DNA of 64,000 bases from Rheinheimera sp. Its GTDB lineage: Bacteria; Pseudomonadota; Gammaproteobacteria; Enterobacterales; Alteromonadaceae. The notes beneath the pieces are model-generated. The model did no database searches, was not told the origin of the DNA, and saw only the letters and a program-made list of their open reading frames with translations. This document shows, piece after piece, positions 41,394-51,554 of this stretch (the first letter of the stretch is position 1; the number at the start of each line of letters is the position of its first letter). A program made the translations under genes and the position numbers. Location: NCBI RefSeq assembly GCF_030690345.1, contig NZ_JAUYGV010000006.1, positions 558,001 through 622,000 on the forward strand. Direction: 5' to 3'.

Positions 41394-42425
41394 GTGAAAA
41401 TGAAAGCATTAGCAAAGTTAAAAGCAGAACCGGGCATTTGGCAGACCGAAGTCGACAAGCCACAAGTGGGCCCGAATGATGTGTTAATCCGCATCAAAAA
41501 AACCGCCATTTGTGGCACCGATGTGCATATTTACAAATGGGATGAGTGGGCGCAGAACACCATTCCGCATGGCATGGTGGTAGGCCACGAATACGTGGGC
41601 GTAATAGAGGGCATGGGCTCGGAAGTACGCGGTTTCAGCATTGGTGATCGTGTATCGGGCGAAGGCCATATTACTTGCGGCCACTGCCGTAACTGCCGTG
41701 CCGGCAGGGTGCATTTATGCCGCAACACTATTGGGGTTGGGGTTAACCGCGCCGGCTCTTTTGCCGAGTATCTGGTTATTCCGGCCTACAACGCCTTTAA
41801 ACTGGCGGATAATATTCCGGATAATATCGCTGCTATTTTCGACCCGTTCGGTAATGCCGTGCATACTGCTTTGTCGTTCGATTTAGTCGGTGAAGACGTG
41901 CTGATCACCGGCGCCGGCCCCATCGGCATTATGGCGGCAGCCGTGGCGCGCCATGTCGGAGCCCGCCATGTAGTGATCACCGATGTTAACCCTTACCGGC
42001 TTGAACTGGCACTGAAAATGGGTGCCACCCGCGCGGTGGATGTCAGCAAGCAAAATTTGAAAGATGTAATGAAAGAGCTGGGCATGACAGAGGGCTTTGA
42101 TGTTGGTCTGGAAATGTCCGGTGTGCCGGCGGCGTTTCGCGCCATGCTGGACACGATGAACCACGGCGGCAAAATTGCCATGCTGGGTATCCCGCCTTCC
42201 GACATGGCGGTAGACTGGAACAAGGTGATTTTTAAAGGCCTGGTGATTAAAGGCATTTATGGTCGTGAGATGTTTGAAACCTGGTACAAAATGGCCAGCT
42301 TAATTCAGTCCGGGCTGGATTTAACACCCATGGTAACGCATGAGTTGCCGATGGAGCGCTTTCAGGAAGGCTTCGACATTATGTGCTCCGGCCAATCCGG
42401 CAAAGTGGTACTAAACTGGTCATAG
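41394..42425 (+). CDS. tdh: L-threonine 3-dehydrogenase
   Basis: [36 protein letters not shown] zinc-binding motif; GAGPIGIMA. Confidence 0.97.
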   Translation: MKMKALAKLKAEPGIWQTEVDKPQVGPNDVLIRIKKTAICGTDVHIYKWDEWAQNTIPHGMVVGHEYVGVIEGMGSEVRGFSIGDRVSGEGHITCGHCRNCRAGRVHLCRNTIGVGVNRAGSFAEYLVIPAYNAFKLADNIPDNIAAIFDPFGNAVHTALSFDLVGEDVLITGAGPIGIMAAAVARHVGARHVVITDVNPYRLELALKMGATRAVDVSKQNLKDVMKELGMTEGFDVGLEMSGVPAAFRAMLDTMNHGGKIAMLGIPPSDMAVDWNKVIFKGLVIKGIYGREMFETWYKMASLIQSGLDLTPMVTHELPMERFQEGFDIMCSGQSGKVVLNWS

Positions 42426-42442
42426 TCAGCCAGATCAACAAC

Positions 42443-42468
42443 AAGGCGAACTCCGGTTCGCCTTTTTT
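42443..42468 (+). terminator. Rho-independent terminator after tdh
   Basis: AAGGCGAACTCCGGTTCGCCTTTTTT. Confidence 0.85.
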
Positions 42469-42558
42469 ATTGTCTGCTTTTTATACAGTAATCTGTGTTG
42501 CTCGCTACAAAACAAAGACAGCATGTCTTAAGTTATTGAATAAATTTGATATTAACAA

Positions 42559-42575
42559 TTGGATTGCTTTATGCA
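42559..42575 (+). promoter_or_regulatory. Candidate sigma-54 (-24/-12) promoter
   Basis: TTGGATTGCTTTATGCA: GG-N10-GC spacing, 61 bp upstream of ATG 42636; 13/17 identical to 8542-8558. Confidence 0.5.
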
Positions 42576-42635
42576 TTGCGTAATTTGCAAGCAATTGCAT
42601 ATCACATAATCAATAACAAAATTAAGAGGTAATCC

Positions 42636-43175
42636 ATGTTGAAGTCTATTCTTATCGCCCTGTCTGTACTGATGCTCAGCGCTGTCACCTTGTCACAGCC
42701 GGCACAGGCAGGCCCTATACTGACTCAGGAGTTTTTGGCCGAAGATACTAACGGCAACACTATTTCTATCGGCGCTATCAGTTTTGACACTGACGACCTT
42801 GATGAATGGTTCCCGGGCACCGGCGACTTGCTGGCGTGGGAAAGTTTCACCTTGTTCGGCTATGAAATTGATACCAGCTTTTTCTTTGTCAGCCTCGGCT
42901 TTAATCCGGATAACATTTTTGCCGGACTGGAGTATATCAACTTTGATGTTACCGATATCGACATGACCATCGCCTTTCAGGGCTTTTTCGATCTGAATAA
43001 CTCAGGCCTGCCGGCTGAATACACTACTTTTGATTTCGCTACAGGCGAGTTCACAGTATTCGCTAATTTCGCACCCGGCCGCGTCTCTGCAGTATCGGCG
43101 CCGGCTACTATTTGGCTGTTGTTTGCTGCAGCCGGTGGCTTGCTATTGCGTCAGCGTCGTCATAACGCGGCTTAA
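42636..43175 (+). CDS. PEP-CTERM-type exported protein (variant motif)
   Basis: Signal peptide; C-terminus VSAPATIWLLFAAAGGLLLRQRRHNAA. Confidence 0.8.
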   Translation: MLKSILIALSVLMLSAVTLSQPAQAGPILTQEFLAEDTNGNTISIGAISFDTDDLDEWFPGTGDLLAWESFTLFGYEIDTSFFFVSLGFNPDNIFAGLEYINFDVTDIDMTIAFQGFFDLNNSGLPAEYTTFDFATGEFTVFANFAPGRVSAVSAPATIWLLFAAAGGLLLRQRRHNAA

Positions 43176-43439
43176 ATCGGGATTGTCAGTTTTCTTTGCA
43201 AAAGGCCGGGCGATATACAAACCAGACTTATGCGCAGCGTCAAAGCTACGCTGTGTTTAGCTGCGCTCCCTGCTGTTTTTGCTAAACAATTGACTGTCCA
43301 AATTTTATACAGTTGTTGCCGGTGTGTTTACCCAACAACAAAGATATTACGGCTATATACATCGCTACAGCATGAGTTGGGCGGTTCCCGTAGTTACTTC
43401 TGTTGCACAGCGAGCTATAACAATAAACGGAGACATCAG

Positions 43440-46400
43440 ATGCAATTTAACAAATTTATGTCCAGAACAGCCTGTGCAGTAGCGCTGGCTGTTGGCGGGG
43501 TCCACGCCGATACGATGGCCAATAATTATCAGATAGAAGTTGACCGTTCTGCGCTGCAACAAGCCGGTGAAGACAGCGCTGCAGTGCCCTATATCGTGCA
43601 GGTTAAGGGTAAAAGTGGCGTGGAGAAAGCTGAGGAGTTTGGCGAATTATTGCCGGCGGCACAATCTGTCACTGTTGGCCTGAACCGCTACAATGCAGCT
43701 TCAGCACGTATGCTCAGTTACACCAATGGGTTAAAACATTTTCATCAACAGTTAGCTGCGCAAAATGGTAGCGGCAAGCTGCTTTACTCCTACACCCACA
43801 CTTTTAACGGTTTCTCGGCGAAAATGACACCCGCTCAGGCCGAGGCGCTGCGTAACCATCCCAATGTAGCCGGCGTCTGGCGCGATGAAGCTCAGCAACT
43901 GACGACGTCAAATACACCGGCTTTTCTTGGTTTGACTACGGGGCCGGATGGTCTGCATGTGCAGGGTGTTAAAGGGGAAGGTGTGGTTATAGGGGTAGTA
44001 GACAGCGGCATTTGGCCGGAACACCCTAGTTTTGCTGATGATGGCTCTTACGCGCCTTTAGCCGGCTGGGCCGGTACTTGCGACAGCGGTGAAGATGCCG
44101 ATTTTAGTTGTAACAATAAACTGATTGGTGCCCGCTATTATAAAGAGTCATTTGAAAGCGCATATCAGTTACAACCCGGCGAGTTTGTCTCGCCACGGGA
44201 TGCCGATAACCACGGCACTCATGTGGCCTCAACTGCAGGCGGCAACGAGGGCGTAACGGCGGTATTTAACGGTACTGAAGTAGCAACCGTGTCCGGTATA
44301 GCACCGCGTGCCCGCATTGCTATGTATAAAGCCTGCTGGAACAGCAGTTACACCAACCCGCAGGGCCAGCCGGAACGTGGCTGTTTTGGCGGTGATACTA
44401 TGGCGGCGATTGATCAGGCGGTAGCAGATGGCGTCGATGTAATTAACTATTCTATCAGCGGTAGCTTAACTAATATCACCACGCCGCAAGCTGCGGCAAA
44501 ACTACGCGCGGCTCAGGCCGGTGTCTTTGTTGCGGTATCTGCCGGCAATAACGGGCCGACAGCAAGTACTATAGGCACGCCGGCTCCCTGGGTCACAACA
44601 GTAGCCGCGTCAACTTATAGCGGCACCAGTATTGCCAATGGTTTGGAGGTTCTGGGCGGCCCTTTACAGGGAGTATATCAGGCTGTAGAAGGTGGCACTT
44701 CCGTACCGTTGAGTGAAGTGGGCGAGATTACTGCAGATGTGGCAGTAGCATCTCCGCTTGAAGCCTGTGAGCCGCTGGATAATGCGGCTGAACTGGCTGG
44801 TAAATTTGCCCTGATACAGCGTGGTACCTGTAGCTTTGATATCAAGCTGGGTAATGCGCAAGCGGCCGGTGCAGCCGGTGTTATCGTATACAACAACTCA
44901 GCAGCAGCACCGAGCACTATGGGAGGCACAGCCAGCTTTAACATACCGTCCGTAATGACCACTCTGGCAGCCGGCAGCGCTTTTAATGCAGAGGTAACAG
45001 CAGGTGGTGTGGTGACAGTAAAACTCAGCCCGTCGGTGTTCGTTGACGATGTGGTTGAAGTGGGTAACCTGATGGCCGGTTTCTCCTCCCGCGGCCCTAA
45101 CCTGAATACATTAGATATTATTAAACCGGATATTACTGCGCCCGGGGTGAAAATCCTCGCTGGTGCCTCTGCACAGACAATGTTTGGTACACCAGGTACC
45201 AGCTTTACCTACCTGCAGGGCACGTCTATGTCGAGCCCGCACATTGCCGGTATTGCGGCGCTGGTTAAAGAGGTGAACCCGGGTTGGTCTGCGGCAATGA
45301 TTAAATCTGCCATTATGACTACCGCCCGACAAAACCTGACCAAAGAAAATGGTTTAACTGCTGCAGATCCGTTTGATTTTGGCGCCGGCCATGCTGTACC
45401 TAACAGTGCGGTTAATCCGGGTTTAACTTACCCTATTTCCAACTTAGAGTATTTCGCCTTCTTGTGTGGTGTCGGTGAGGCTGCCTTCGTGCAAACTGCC
45501 AGTGGTTTTTCCTGCGCCGCCTTTGTTAACGCAGGGTACAGCACTGATGCCAGCCAGTTAAACCTGCCGTCTATGGCGATTGCTGAGTTATCGGAGCAGG
45601 AAACGCTGCAACGCCGTGTGATGAATGTCAGTGGTTCTGCTTCTGTTTATACCGCCAGCATTGAAGCGCCTGCCGGTGTGAATGTGTCAGTGGTTACCAA
45701 TGACGGTGGCAATACCTTGTCGGTACCGGCAAATGCTACAGTACCTTACAGCCTGATTTTTACACCAACGCAAAGCGCAGTGATGAACCAGTGGGTGTTT
45801 GGTGCTATTACCTGGTCTGATGGTGTGCACAGTGTACGTAGTCCTATTGCCGTAAAAGTAGTGCCGCCAAAATTAATTCTGGCGCCGGCTGAGGTTAATG
45901 CTTCGGTAGCCGCCAAAGGTGGCCGTGTCAGCTTCCCGGTAACAATGAACTACAGCGGTTTAACCAGCACCACTATGGCCGGGCTTACAGCGCCATTTGG
46001 TTCATCTGGTGTAGTAGCGCAAGACGCCGACAGTACTTTTGCCTTTAACGAACCAGGCTTGGGCTTCCATACTTTCCTGATACCGGAAGGTACCCGCATG
46101 GTGCGTTTCAGCTTGTATGAAGAGTTAACCGATGTACCCGGAGCAGATCTGGATATGTTTGTTTATCGTTGTATTGCTCTGTCTTGCACTGCGGTAGGTT
46201 CTTCTGCCAGAGAAGGTGGTTATGAAGAGGTAAGCTTACGTGACCCTGCGCCGGCAGCCGATGGCGCAGCCGGTGACTTCTATCTGGTGTTTGTACATGG
46301 CTATTCGTTGTTTGGCGCAGAGCAGGCCAATTACACCATGCCGGTATGGGTAGTAAACGGCAATGAAGGTAACAGCCGCGTAGCCGCCAGCATGCGGGCA

Positions 46401-46541
46401 ATAGCCGGCCGGCCGAGCAATGTCACCTTGATCACCACCGGGCTTACCGCCAGCCCGTTCCCGTATCTTGGTGTGATGTCATTTAATGACGCCGATGGTA
46501 ATGAACAGGCAACCAGCTTGCTGGAAATTATTGCTAATTAA
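43440..46541 (+). CDS. S8 (subtilisin-like) serine protease with I9 propeptide and PA insert
   Basis: Catalytic motifs VVDSGIWPEHPSF, DNHGTHVASTAGG, GTSMSSPHIAG; PA-type segment ALIQRGTCSFDIKLGNAQAAGAAGVIVYN; start trimmed from 43230 to the signal-peptide ATG. Confidence 0.92.
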   Translation: MQFNKFMSRTACAVALAVGGVHADTMANNYQIEVDRSALQQAGEDSAAVPYIVQVKGKSGVEKAEEFGELLPAAQSVTVGLNRYNAASARMLSYTNGLKHFHQQLAAQNGSGKLLYSYTHTFNGFSAKMTPAQAEALRNHPNVAGVWRDEAQQLTTSNTPAFLGLTTGPDGLHVQGVKGEGVVIGVVDSGIWPEHPSFADDGSYAPLAGWAGTCDSGEDADFSCNNKLIGARYYKESFESAYQLQPGEFVSPRDADNHGTHVASTAGGNEGVTAVFNGTEVATVSGIAPRARIAMYKACWNSSYTNPQGQPERGCFGGDTMAAIDQAVADGVDVINYSISGSLTNITTPQAAAKLRAAQAGVFVAVSAGNNGPTASTIGTPAPWVTTVAASTYSGTSIANGLEVLGGPLQGVYQAVEGGTSVPLSEVGEITADVAVASPLEACEPLDNAAELAGKFALIQRGTCSFDIKLGNAQAAGAAGVIVYNNSAAAPSTMGGTASFNIPSVMTTLAAGSAFNAEVTAGGVVTVKLSPSVFVDDVVEVGNLMAGFSSRGPNLNTLDIIKPDITAPGVKILAGASAQTMFGTPGTSFTYLQGTSMSSPHIAGIAALVKEVNPGWSAAMIKSAIMTTARQNLTKENGLTAADPFDFGAGHAVPNSAVNPGLTYPISNLEYFAFLCGVGEAAFVQTASGFSCAAFVNAGYSTDASQLNLPSMAIAELSEQETLQRRVMNVSGSASVYTASIEAPAGVNVSVVTNDGGNTLSVPANATVPYSLIFTPTQSAVMNQWVFGAITWSDGVHSVRSPIAVKVVPPKLILAPAEVNASVAAKGGRVSFPVTMNYSGLTSTTMAGLTAPFGSSGVVAQDADSTFAFNEPGLGFHTFLIPEGTRMVRFSLYEELTDVPGADLDMFVYRCIALSCTAVGSSAREGGYEEVSLRDPAPAADGAAGDFYLVFVHGYSLFGAEQANYTMPVWVVNGNEGNSRVAASMRAIAGRPSNVTLITTGLTASPFPYLGVMSFNDADGNEQATSLLEIIAN

Positions 46542-46561
46542 CCATCAGTAGTAAAACAAGG

Positions 46562-46588
46562 GCCCGGTATTTATGCCGGGCTTTTTTT
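46562..46588 (+). terminator. Rho-independent terminator
   Basis: GCCCGGTATTTATGCCGGGCTTTTTTT. Confidence 0.85.
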
Positions 46589-46644
46589 CAGTGAAAACAG
46601 TGGTCTTTACCCTGTAAATAGCTGACCTATACTGAATAGGTTAC

Positions 46645-47472
46645 TTGCAACGCCAGATAGGCAGGAACTTAGTTGTGTGCAGAGCCAAATGCTATAAGAG
46701 CAGGTTGATACGGAAACAAACTAAGCTTTGCAGCGCAGTAGTGCTGATAAGTATTACCGGCAGCGGCATGGCCTCCGATAGTGATTCAGCCGCACAATTT
46801 TCCGGTTATACGCCGGCTGTTATAGCGCTAATGGTGTTATTTTTTGTCGTAATGGCATTACTTATTTTTGTGGTGTTGCGGTTTCGGCGTATGGCAGCGG
46901 CTTTACGTGCAGAGATTGCCCGTCACGCTGACACCGAACAGCAACTGGTGCAGCGTAATCAGGAGTTGTTGCAGTTAGCAAGTACTGACTTGCTCACCGG
47001 GTTGGCTAACCGGCGCGCTATTATGCAGCAAGCGATGGTCGAGATCCGTCGTGCCAACCGGTATCAAAAAGACCTGGCGGTGCTGATGTTGGATATTGAC
47101 CACTTTAAGCAAATTAATGACCAACACGGCCACGCTGCAGGCGACAAAGTATTGGCCGAATTTGCCGATGTATGCCGGCAAAGTATCCGCGATACCGATT
47201 TAGCCGGGCGCTACGGTGGCGAAGAATTCTTTATCTTACTGCCGGAGATTGATTTGAAAACGGCTATTCTGTCTGCTGAGCGTATTCGTATGACAGTGGC
47301 CGAACATGCGTTTACCTTACGTGATAACACTGTGCTGAATATTACCTGCAGCCTGGGCATTGCCATGTATCTGCCGGACCGCGATGACCTGGACAAATTG
47401 CTGCTGCGCGCTGACCAGGCCTTATATCAGGCGAAACGTCAGGGCCGTAACCGCTGTTGTGTGCAGCAATAA
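46645..47472 (+). CDS. Membrane-anchored GGDEF diguanylate cyclase
   Basis: TM segment; TDLLTGLANRRAIM; RDTD I-site five residues before GGEEF. Confidence 0.9.
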   Translation: MQRQIGRNLVVCRAKCYKSRLIRKQTKLCSAVVLISITGSGMASDSDSAAQFSGYTPAVIALMVLFFVVMALLIFVVLRFRRMAAALRAEIARHADTEQQLVQRNQELLQLASTDLLTGLANRRAIMQQAMVEIRRANRYQKDLAVLMLDIDHFKQINDQHGHAAGDKVLAEFADVCRQSIRDTDLAGRYGGEEFFILLPEIDLKTAILSAERIRMTVAEHAFTLRDNTVLNITCSLGIAMYLPDRDDLDKLLLRADQALYQAKRQGRNRCCVQQ

Positions 47473-47506
47473 GCTATATTGGCTAAGTAGAGAAATAATT
47501 CCCCCA

Positions 47507-47524
47507 CTGTCATATTACTGCAAT
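47507..47524 (+). promoter_or_regulatory. Candidate Pho box upstream of pstS
   Basis: CTGTCATATTACTGCAAT; 15/18 by hand against CTGTCATAWAWCTGTCAY. Confidence 0.65.
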
Positions 47525-47576
47525 AAAAATGCAGCAAACTGGTCGGGTACATACTTCGGATAACCGGGAACCTGAT

Positions 47577-48608
47577 ATGAAACTGAATACTTTTTCCAGC
47601 CTGTTAGTGGCGGCTACTGTCGCTTTAACCGCATCAGCAACAGCACAGGCACAAAGCCGTGACACTATCCAAATTGCCGGTTCTTCTACCGTGCTGCCGT
47701 TTTCTTCTGTAGTGGCAGAAGAATTTGGTAATAATTTTGCTCAGTTCCGCACCCCGGTAGTGGGCTCAGGCGGCTCGTCAGGCGGTCTGCGCCAGTTTTG
47801 CCAGGGCGTAGGTGCTAACACTATTGATGTGGCCAACTCGTCACGTAAAATTCGTCCGAATGAAGTTGAAGCCTGTAAAGCCAATGGCGTAAAAGAAATT
47901 ATTGAAGTAAAAATCGGCTATGACGGCATTGTGTTCGCTTCACGTGTAGATGCGGCAATATTTAAACTGGAGCCGGTTCATGTGTTCCTTGCCCAGGCAG
48001 CACAAGTACCACAGAATGGCAAAATGGTTGCCAACCCTTATAGCCGTTGGAGTCAGATAGATAAAGCTTTGCCGGACCAGGAAATTTTACTGGCCATCCC
48101 GGGCTCTAATCACGGTACCCGCGAAGTTTATGAAGAAAAGGTAGTGGTACCGGGCTGCGAGACCTTGGCTGAAGTAAAAGCTTTGGATAAAGAGGCTTCA
48201 CATAAATTTTGTACTGCTATGCGTACCGATGGTCGGGTAGTAGAAATTGCCGGTGATTACACTGAAACCCTGGCGCGGTTACAGGCGCAAAAAGATGCGA
48301 TTGGCGTATTTGGTTTAAGCTTTTATGAAGCAAACCGCGACCGCATTAAAGTGGCAACAGTATCAGGTGTAGAGCCAAACCTGGATACGATTATTTCCGG
48401 CGAATATCCGGTATCACGTCCACTGTATATCTATGTTAAAGGCGCGCATATTGGTGTTATCCCGGGCTTGCAGGAATATGCTCAGTTCCACGTAAGTGAA
48501 GGCATGTCTGGCTTTGGCAGCGTGCTGGAAAGTGCCGGTTTAATTCCGCTGGCTGACGATGAACGTGCGGCAATTATACAGAACATCCGGCTGAAAAAGT
48601 CGCTATAA
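47577..48608 (+). CDS. pstS: Phosphate ABC transporter substrate-binding protein
   Basis: Signal peptide; IQIAGSSTVLPFSSVVAEEF, VGSGGSSGGLRQFC; followed by pstCAB. Confidence 0.93.
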   Translation: MKLNTFSSLLVAATVALTASATAQAQSRDTIQIAGSSTVLPFSSVVAEEFGNNFAQFRTPVVGSGGSSGGLRQFCQGVGANTIDVANSSRKIRPNEVEACKANGVKEIIEVKIGYDGIVFASRVDAAIFKLEPVHVFLAQAAQVPQNGKMVANPYSRWSQIDKALPDQEILLAIPGSNHGTREVYEEKVVVPGCETLAEVKALDKEASHKFCTAMRTDGRVVEIAGDYTETLARLQAQKDAIGVFGLSFYEANRDRIKVATVSGVEPNLDTIISGEYPVSRPLYIYVKGAHIGVIPGLQEYAQFHVSEGMSGFGSVLESAGLIPLADDERAAIIQNIRLKKSL

Positions 48609-48624
48609 TCTGTCTGCTGTTATA

Positions 48625-48653
48625 AAGAGAACCTGTAGCGGGTTCTCTTTTTT
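48625..48653 (+). terminator. Rho-independent terminator between pstS and pstC
   Basis: AAGAGAACC-TGTAGCG-GGTTCTCTTTTTT. Confidence 0.8.
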
Positions 48654-48662
48654 GCATTCTTA

Positions 48663-48680
48663 CTGTCATAAAAATGAAAT
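48663..48680 (+). promoter_or_regulatory. Candidate Pho box upstream of pstC
   Basis: CTGTCATAAAAATGAAAT; 15/18 against Pho-box consensus, second half-site degenerate. Confidence 0.5.
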
Positions 48681-48741
48681 ATAAGCCGCTTACACTGCGC
48701 ACCTTAGTTAGTATCACGTGTAAGCCGTTTACGGAGCGACC

Positions 48742-50121
48742 ATGAGTAACCTTTCGTTAATTGTCGTGCTGCTGATCCTGATGGCATTGGGCTACCAACT
48801 TGGTATGACCCGCAGCCGCAAAGTAGCAACAGTTAACCCCGATTTGCGCATGCATTCCAGGCCACATCATTACGGTATGATGGTTGGTTTATGGGCCGTG
48901 CTGCCGGCATTTTTTATCCTGTTGCTGTGGCTGTGGCTGGCACCGGCAGTCATTAATTCTATGATGCTGGCACAATTGCCGGCTGATGTAGCTGCTTTAG
49001 CCGCCGATGAGTTGCGGGTGGTGTCGCAGCGTATCGGTAACTTAGCCGGTAACTTCGGTGTGGTAGCCGATGCTGCTGACTGGGAACTGGCGGCGGCGGA
49101 ACACTTGCGCCAGCTTAAAGCCAACAGCGCCCTAGTATTGACCGCGTTAATGGCGGTAATAGCGGCAGTGGGTATGCTGTATAGCCTGTTGCGCATTACG
49201 CCGCGTTTAAAGGCCAGGCATCAGGTAGAGCGTGTCGTCAAAGCCCTGCTGGTACTGTGCTCTACCGTTGCTATTCTGACCACCATCGGCATAGTGCTGT
49301 CGATGCTGGGCGAAACCATGAAATTCTTCAGTTATATCCCGCCTGGCGAGTTTTTCTTTGGTACCACCTGGAACCCGCGTTTCTCTACGGTAGGTGTAGG
49401 CGAGCAGGGTGATTTTGGTTTAGTGCCGTTGCTGGCCGGTACGGCAATGATCGCCGGTATCGCCATGCTGGTGGCTATTCCGCTGGGTTTAATGGTGGCT
49501 ATCTATCTGGCCGAATATGCGCCGGTTAAGCTGCGTAATACCGCCAAACCGGTTATCGAAGTGTTGGCCGGTATTCCAACCATAGTGTATGGCTTCTTTG
49601 CGCTGGTCACGGTAGGGCCCTTTTTGCGCGACTTGGGTGCCGCAGTAGGGCTGGATATTAATGCTACCTCGGCGTTAACCGCCGGCGTGGTAATGGGCAT
49701 TATGATTATCCCGTTTATTTCATCCTTGTCAGACGACATTATCACCCAAGTACCAAAATCGATGCGCGATGGCTCATTGGGGCTGGGCGCGACCAAGTCT
49801 GAGACTATTTTAAAAGTGGTGCTGCCGGCGGCGCTGCCGGGCATTGTCGGTGCAGTGTTACTGGCAGCCAGCCGTGCTATCGGTGAAACCATGATAGTGG
49901 TACTGGCCGCAGGTAACAGCCCGTCGCTGACCGCTAACCCGTTTGAAGCGGTATCTACTGTAACGGTAACCATAGTTAATCAGTTAACCGGCGACAACGA
50001 TTTTTCCAGTCCGCAATCACTGGTGGCCTTCGCATTGGGCTTAACCCTGTTCGTTATTACCTTGCTGCTGAACGTAATAGCGCTGGTGATAGTGCGTAAA
50101 TACCGTGAGCAATACGAGTAA
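48742..50121 (+). CDS. pstC: Phosphate ABC transporter permease PstC
   Basis: C-terminal ABC permease domain: EVLAGIPTIVYGFFALVTVGPF, SLGLGATKSETILKVVLPAALPGIVGAVLL. Confidence 0.93.
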   Translation: MSNLSLIVVLLILMALGYQLGMTRSRKVATVNPDLRMHSRPHHYGMMVGLWAVLPAFFILLLWLWLAPAVINSMMLAQLPADVAALAADELRVVSQRIGNLAGNFGVVADAADWELAAAEHLRQLKANSALVLTALMAVIAAVGMLYSLLRITPRLKARHQVERVVKALLVLCSTVAILTTIGIVLSMLGETMKFFSYIPPGEFFFGTTWNPRFSTVGVGEQGDFGLVPLLAGTAMIAGIAMLVAIPLGLMVAIYLAEYAPVKLRNTAKPVIEVLAGIPTIVYGFFALVTVGPFLRDLGAAVGLDINATSALTAGVVMGIMIIPFISSLSDDIITQVPKSMRDGSLGLGATKSETILKVVLPAALPGIVGAVLLAASRAIGETMIVVLAAGNSPSLTANPFEAVSTVTVTIVNQLTGDNDFSSPQSLVAFALGLTLFVITLLLNVIALVIVRKYREQYE

Positions 50122-50124
50122 GTT

Positions 50125-51495
50125 ATGACCATTATTGCAGAAAACCCGATTAAAGCTGTTGCAGCGCCCAGCCAGGTGCAACAAAAGGTAATAGCGTCGC
50201 TTAACCGCCGGCACCGTAAAGAAAATCTGTTCCGCCGTTTGGGGCTGACAGCGGTACTGATCAGCCTCGGGCTGGTTGCGGTGTTGTTTATCAATATTTT
50301 CTCCAAAGGATTACCGGCATTCTGGCAGTCGGCCATTACGCTGGATATCTACTTCGATCCGCAGATCATTAAGATCCCGCCGATGCCACAGCAGCGTGAC
50401 GACGAGTCTGATAACGATTTCCGTCAGCGGCATATTGAATGGCAGACCGAAATTGGCTTTGTTAACTTTAACCGGCTGATCACCGACAGCTTGCAAAAAA
50501 TCCTGCCCGATGCAAACAAGCACCGGCGCGATCTGGCGCGGGTGGTGACCTCAGGCGAGCGTTTTGCACTGCGCGATATGGTGGTAGCAGATCCGTCAAT
50601 TATTGGCCAAACCCGCACGCTGCACCTGCTAACGGATGCCAATATTGATGTCTGGTTAAAAGGTAATATTGATCGCAGTCTGCCGGATGGGCAACAGCAG
50701 CTCAGCCCGAAAATGCGTGAATGGGTAGATAAGCTGTCCGCCGATGGTGTTATTCAGAATCGCTTTAGCCTGGCACTGTTTATGAACCCGGATTCGCGCA
50801 GCTCACTGGCATCTGCCGGTTTAGCCGGTGCTTTTATGGGCTCTTTCTACATGATGCTGGTGGTGATTCTGCTGGCGGTACCGATGGGGGTGGCCGCGGC
50901 CATTTACCTGGAAGAATTTGCACCGCGTAATAAAATTACTGACCTGGTGGAAGTAAACATTAATAACCTGGCGGCGGTACCGTCGATAGTGTTTGGTTTG
51001 CTTGGCGCCTCTGTGTTAATTGGCTGGTTTAACCTGCCGATGTCAGCACCTATTGTCGGTGGCCTGGTGTTATCACTGATGACCTTGCCCACTGTAATTA
51101 TTGCTACCCGCTCCACATTAAAGGCAATACCACCGTCTATCCGTCAGGCGGCGCTTGGGCTGGGTGCATCAAAGATGCAGGCTATTTTCCACCATGTGTT
51201 ACCGCTGGCCATTCCCGGTATTTTAACCGGTGCTATTCTTGGCGTAGCCCAGGCACTGGGCGAAACTGCGCCATTGCTGTTGATCGGCATGAAGTCCTTT
51301 GTCGCGTCAATTCCGGCTTCACCGTTTGAGCAAGCCAGTGCCTTGCCGGTACAAATTTACCTGTGGCAGGGCAACGAGTTGCGCAACTTTTTTGAAGCCC
51401 GCACCTCTGCCGCCATTATCGTGTTGCTGCTGATGATGATTAGCTTAAACGGCCTGGCCATTTGGCTGCGGAAAAAATATGAGAAGCGCTGGTAA
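50125..51495 (+). CDS. pstA: Phosphate ABC transporter permease PstA
   Basis: NINNLAAVPSIVFGLLG; AALGLGASKMQAIFHHVLPLAIPGILTGAILG. Confidence 0.93.
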   Translation: MTIIAENPIKAVAAPSQVQQKVIASLNRRHRKENLFRRLGLTAVLISLGLVAVLFINIFSKGLPAFWQSAITLDIYFDPQIIKIPPMPQQRDDESDNDFRQRHIEWQTEIGFVNFNRLITDSLQKILPDANKHRRDLARVVTSGERFALRDMVVADPSIIGQTRTLHLLTDANIDVWLKGNIDRSLPDGQQQLSPKMREWVDKLSADGVIQNRFSLALFMNPDSRSSLASAGLAGAFMGSFYMMLVVILLAVPMGVAAAIYLEEFAPRNKITDLVEVNINNLAAVPSIVFGLLGASVLIGWFNLPMSAPIVGGLVLSLMTLPTVIIATRSTLKAIPPSIRQAALGLGASKMQAIFHHVLPLAIPGILTGAILGVAQALGETAPLLLIGMKSFVASIPASPFEQASALPVQIYLWQGNELRNFFEARTSAAIIVLLLMMISLNGLAIWLRKKYEKRW

Positions 51496-51554
51496 CCCAA
51501 GTCGTTAATTAAACCGCGCTCAACAGATTTAATTTTAAGGTAACGGATAAACAA

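Noticed and set aside
42569-42601. Imperfect inverted repeat ATGCATTGC...GCAATTGCAT upstream of the PEP-CTERM gene
   Set aside because: Asymmetric, AT-rich and overlapping the promoter candidate; too weak to call separately.
43230-43439. 70-aa N-terminal extension of the S8 protease ORF
   Set aside because: Sequence before MQFNKFMSRTACAVALAVGGVHA is not signal-peptide-like; the downstream ATG gives a good secretion signal.
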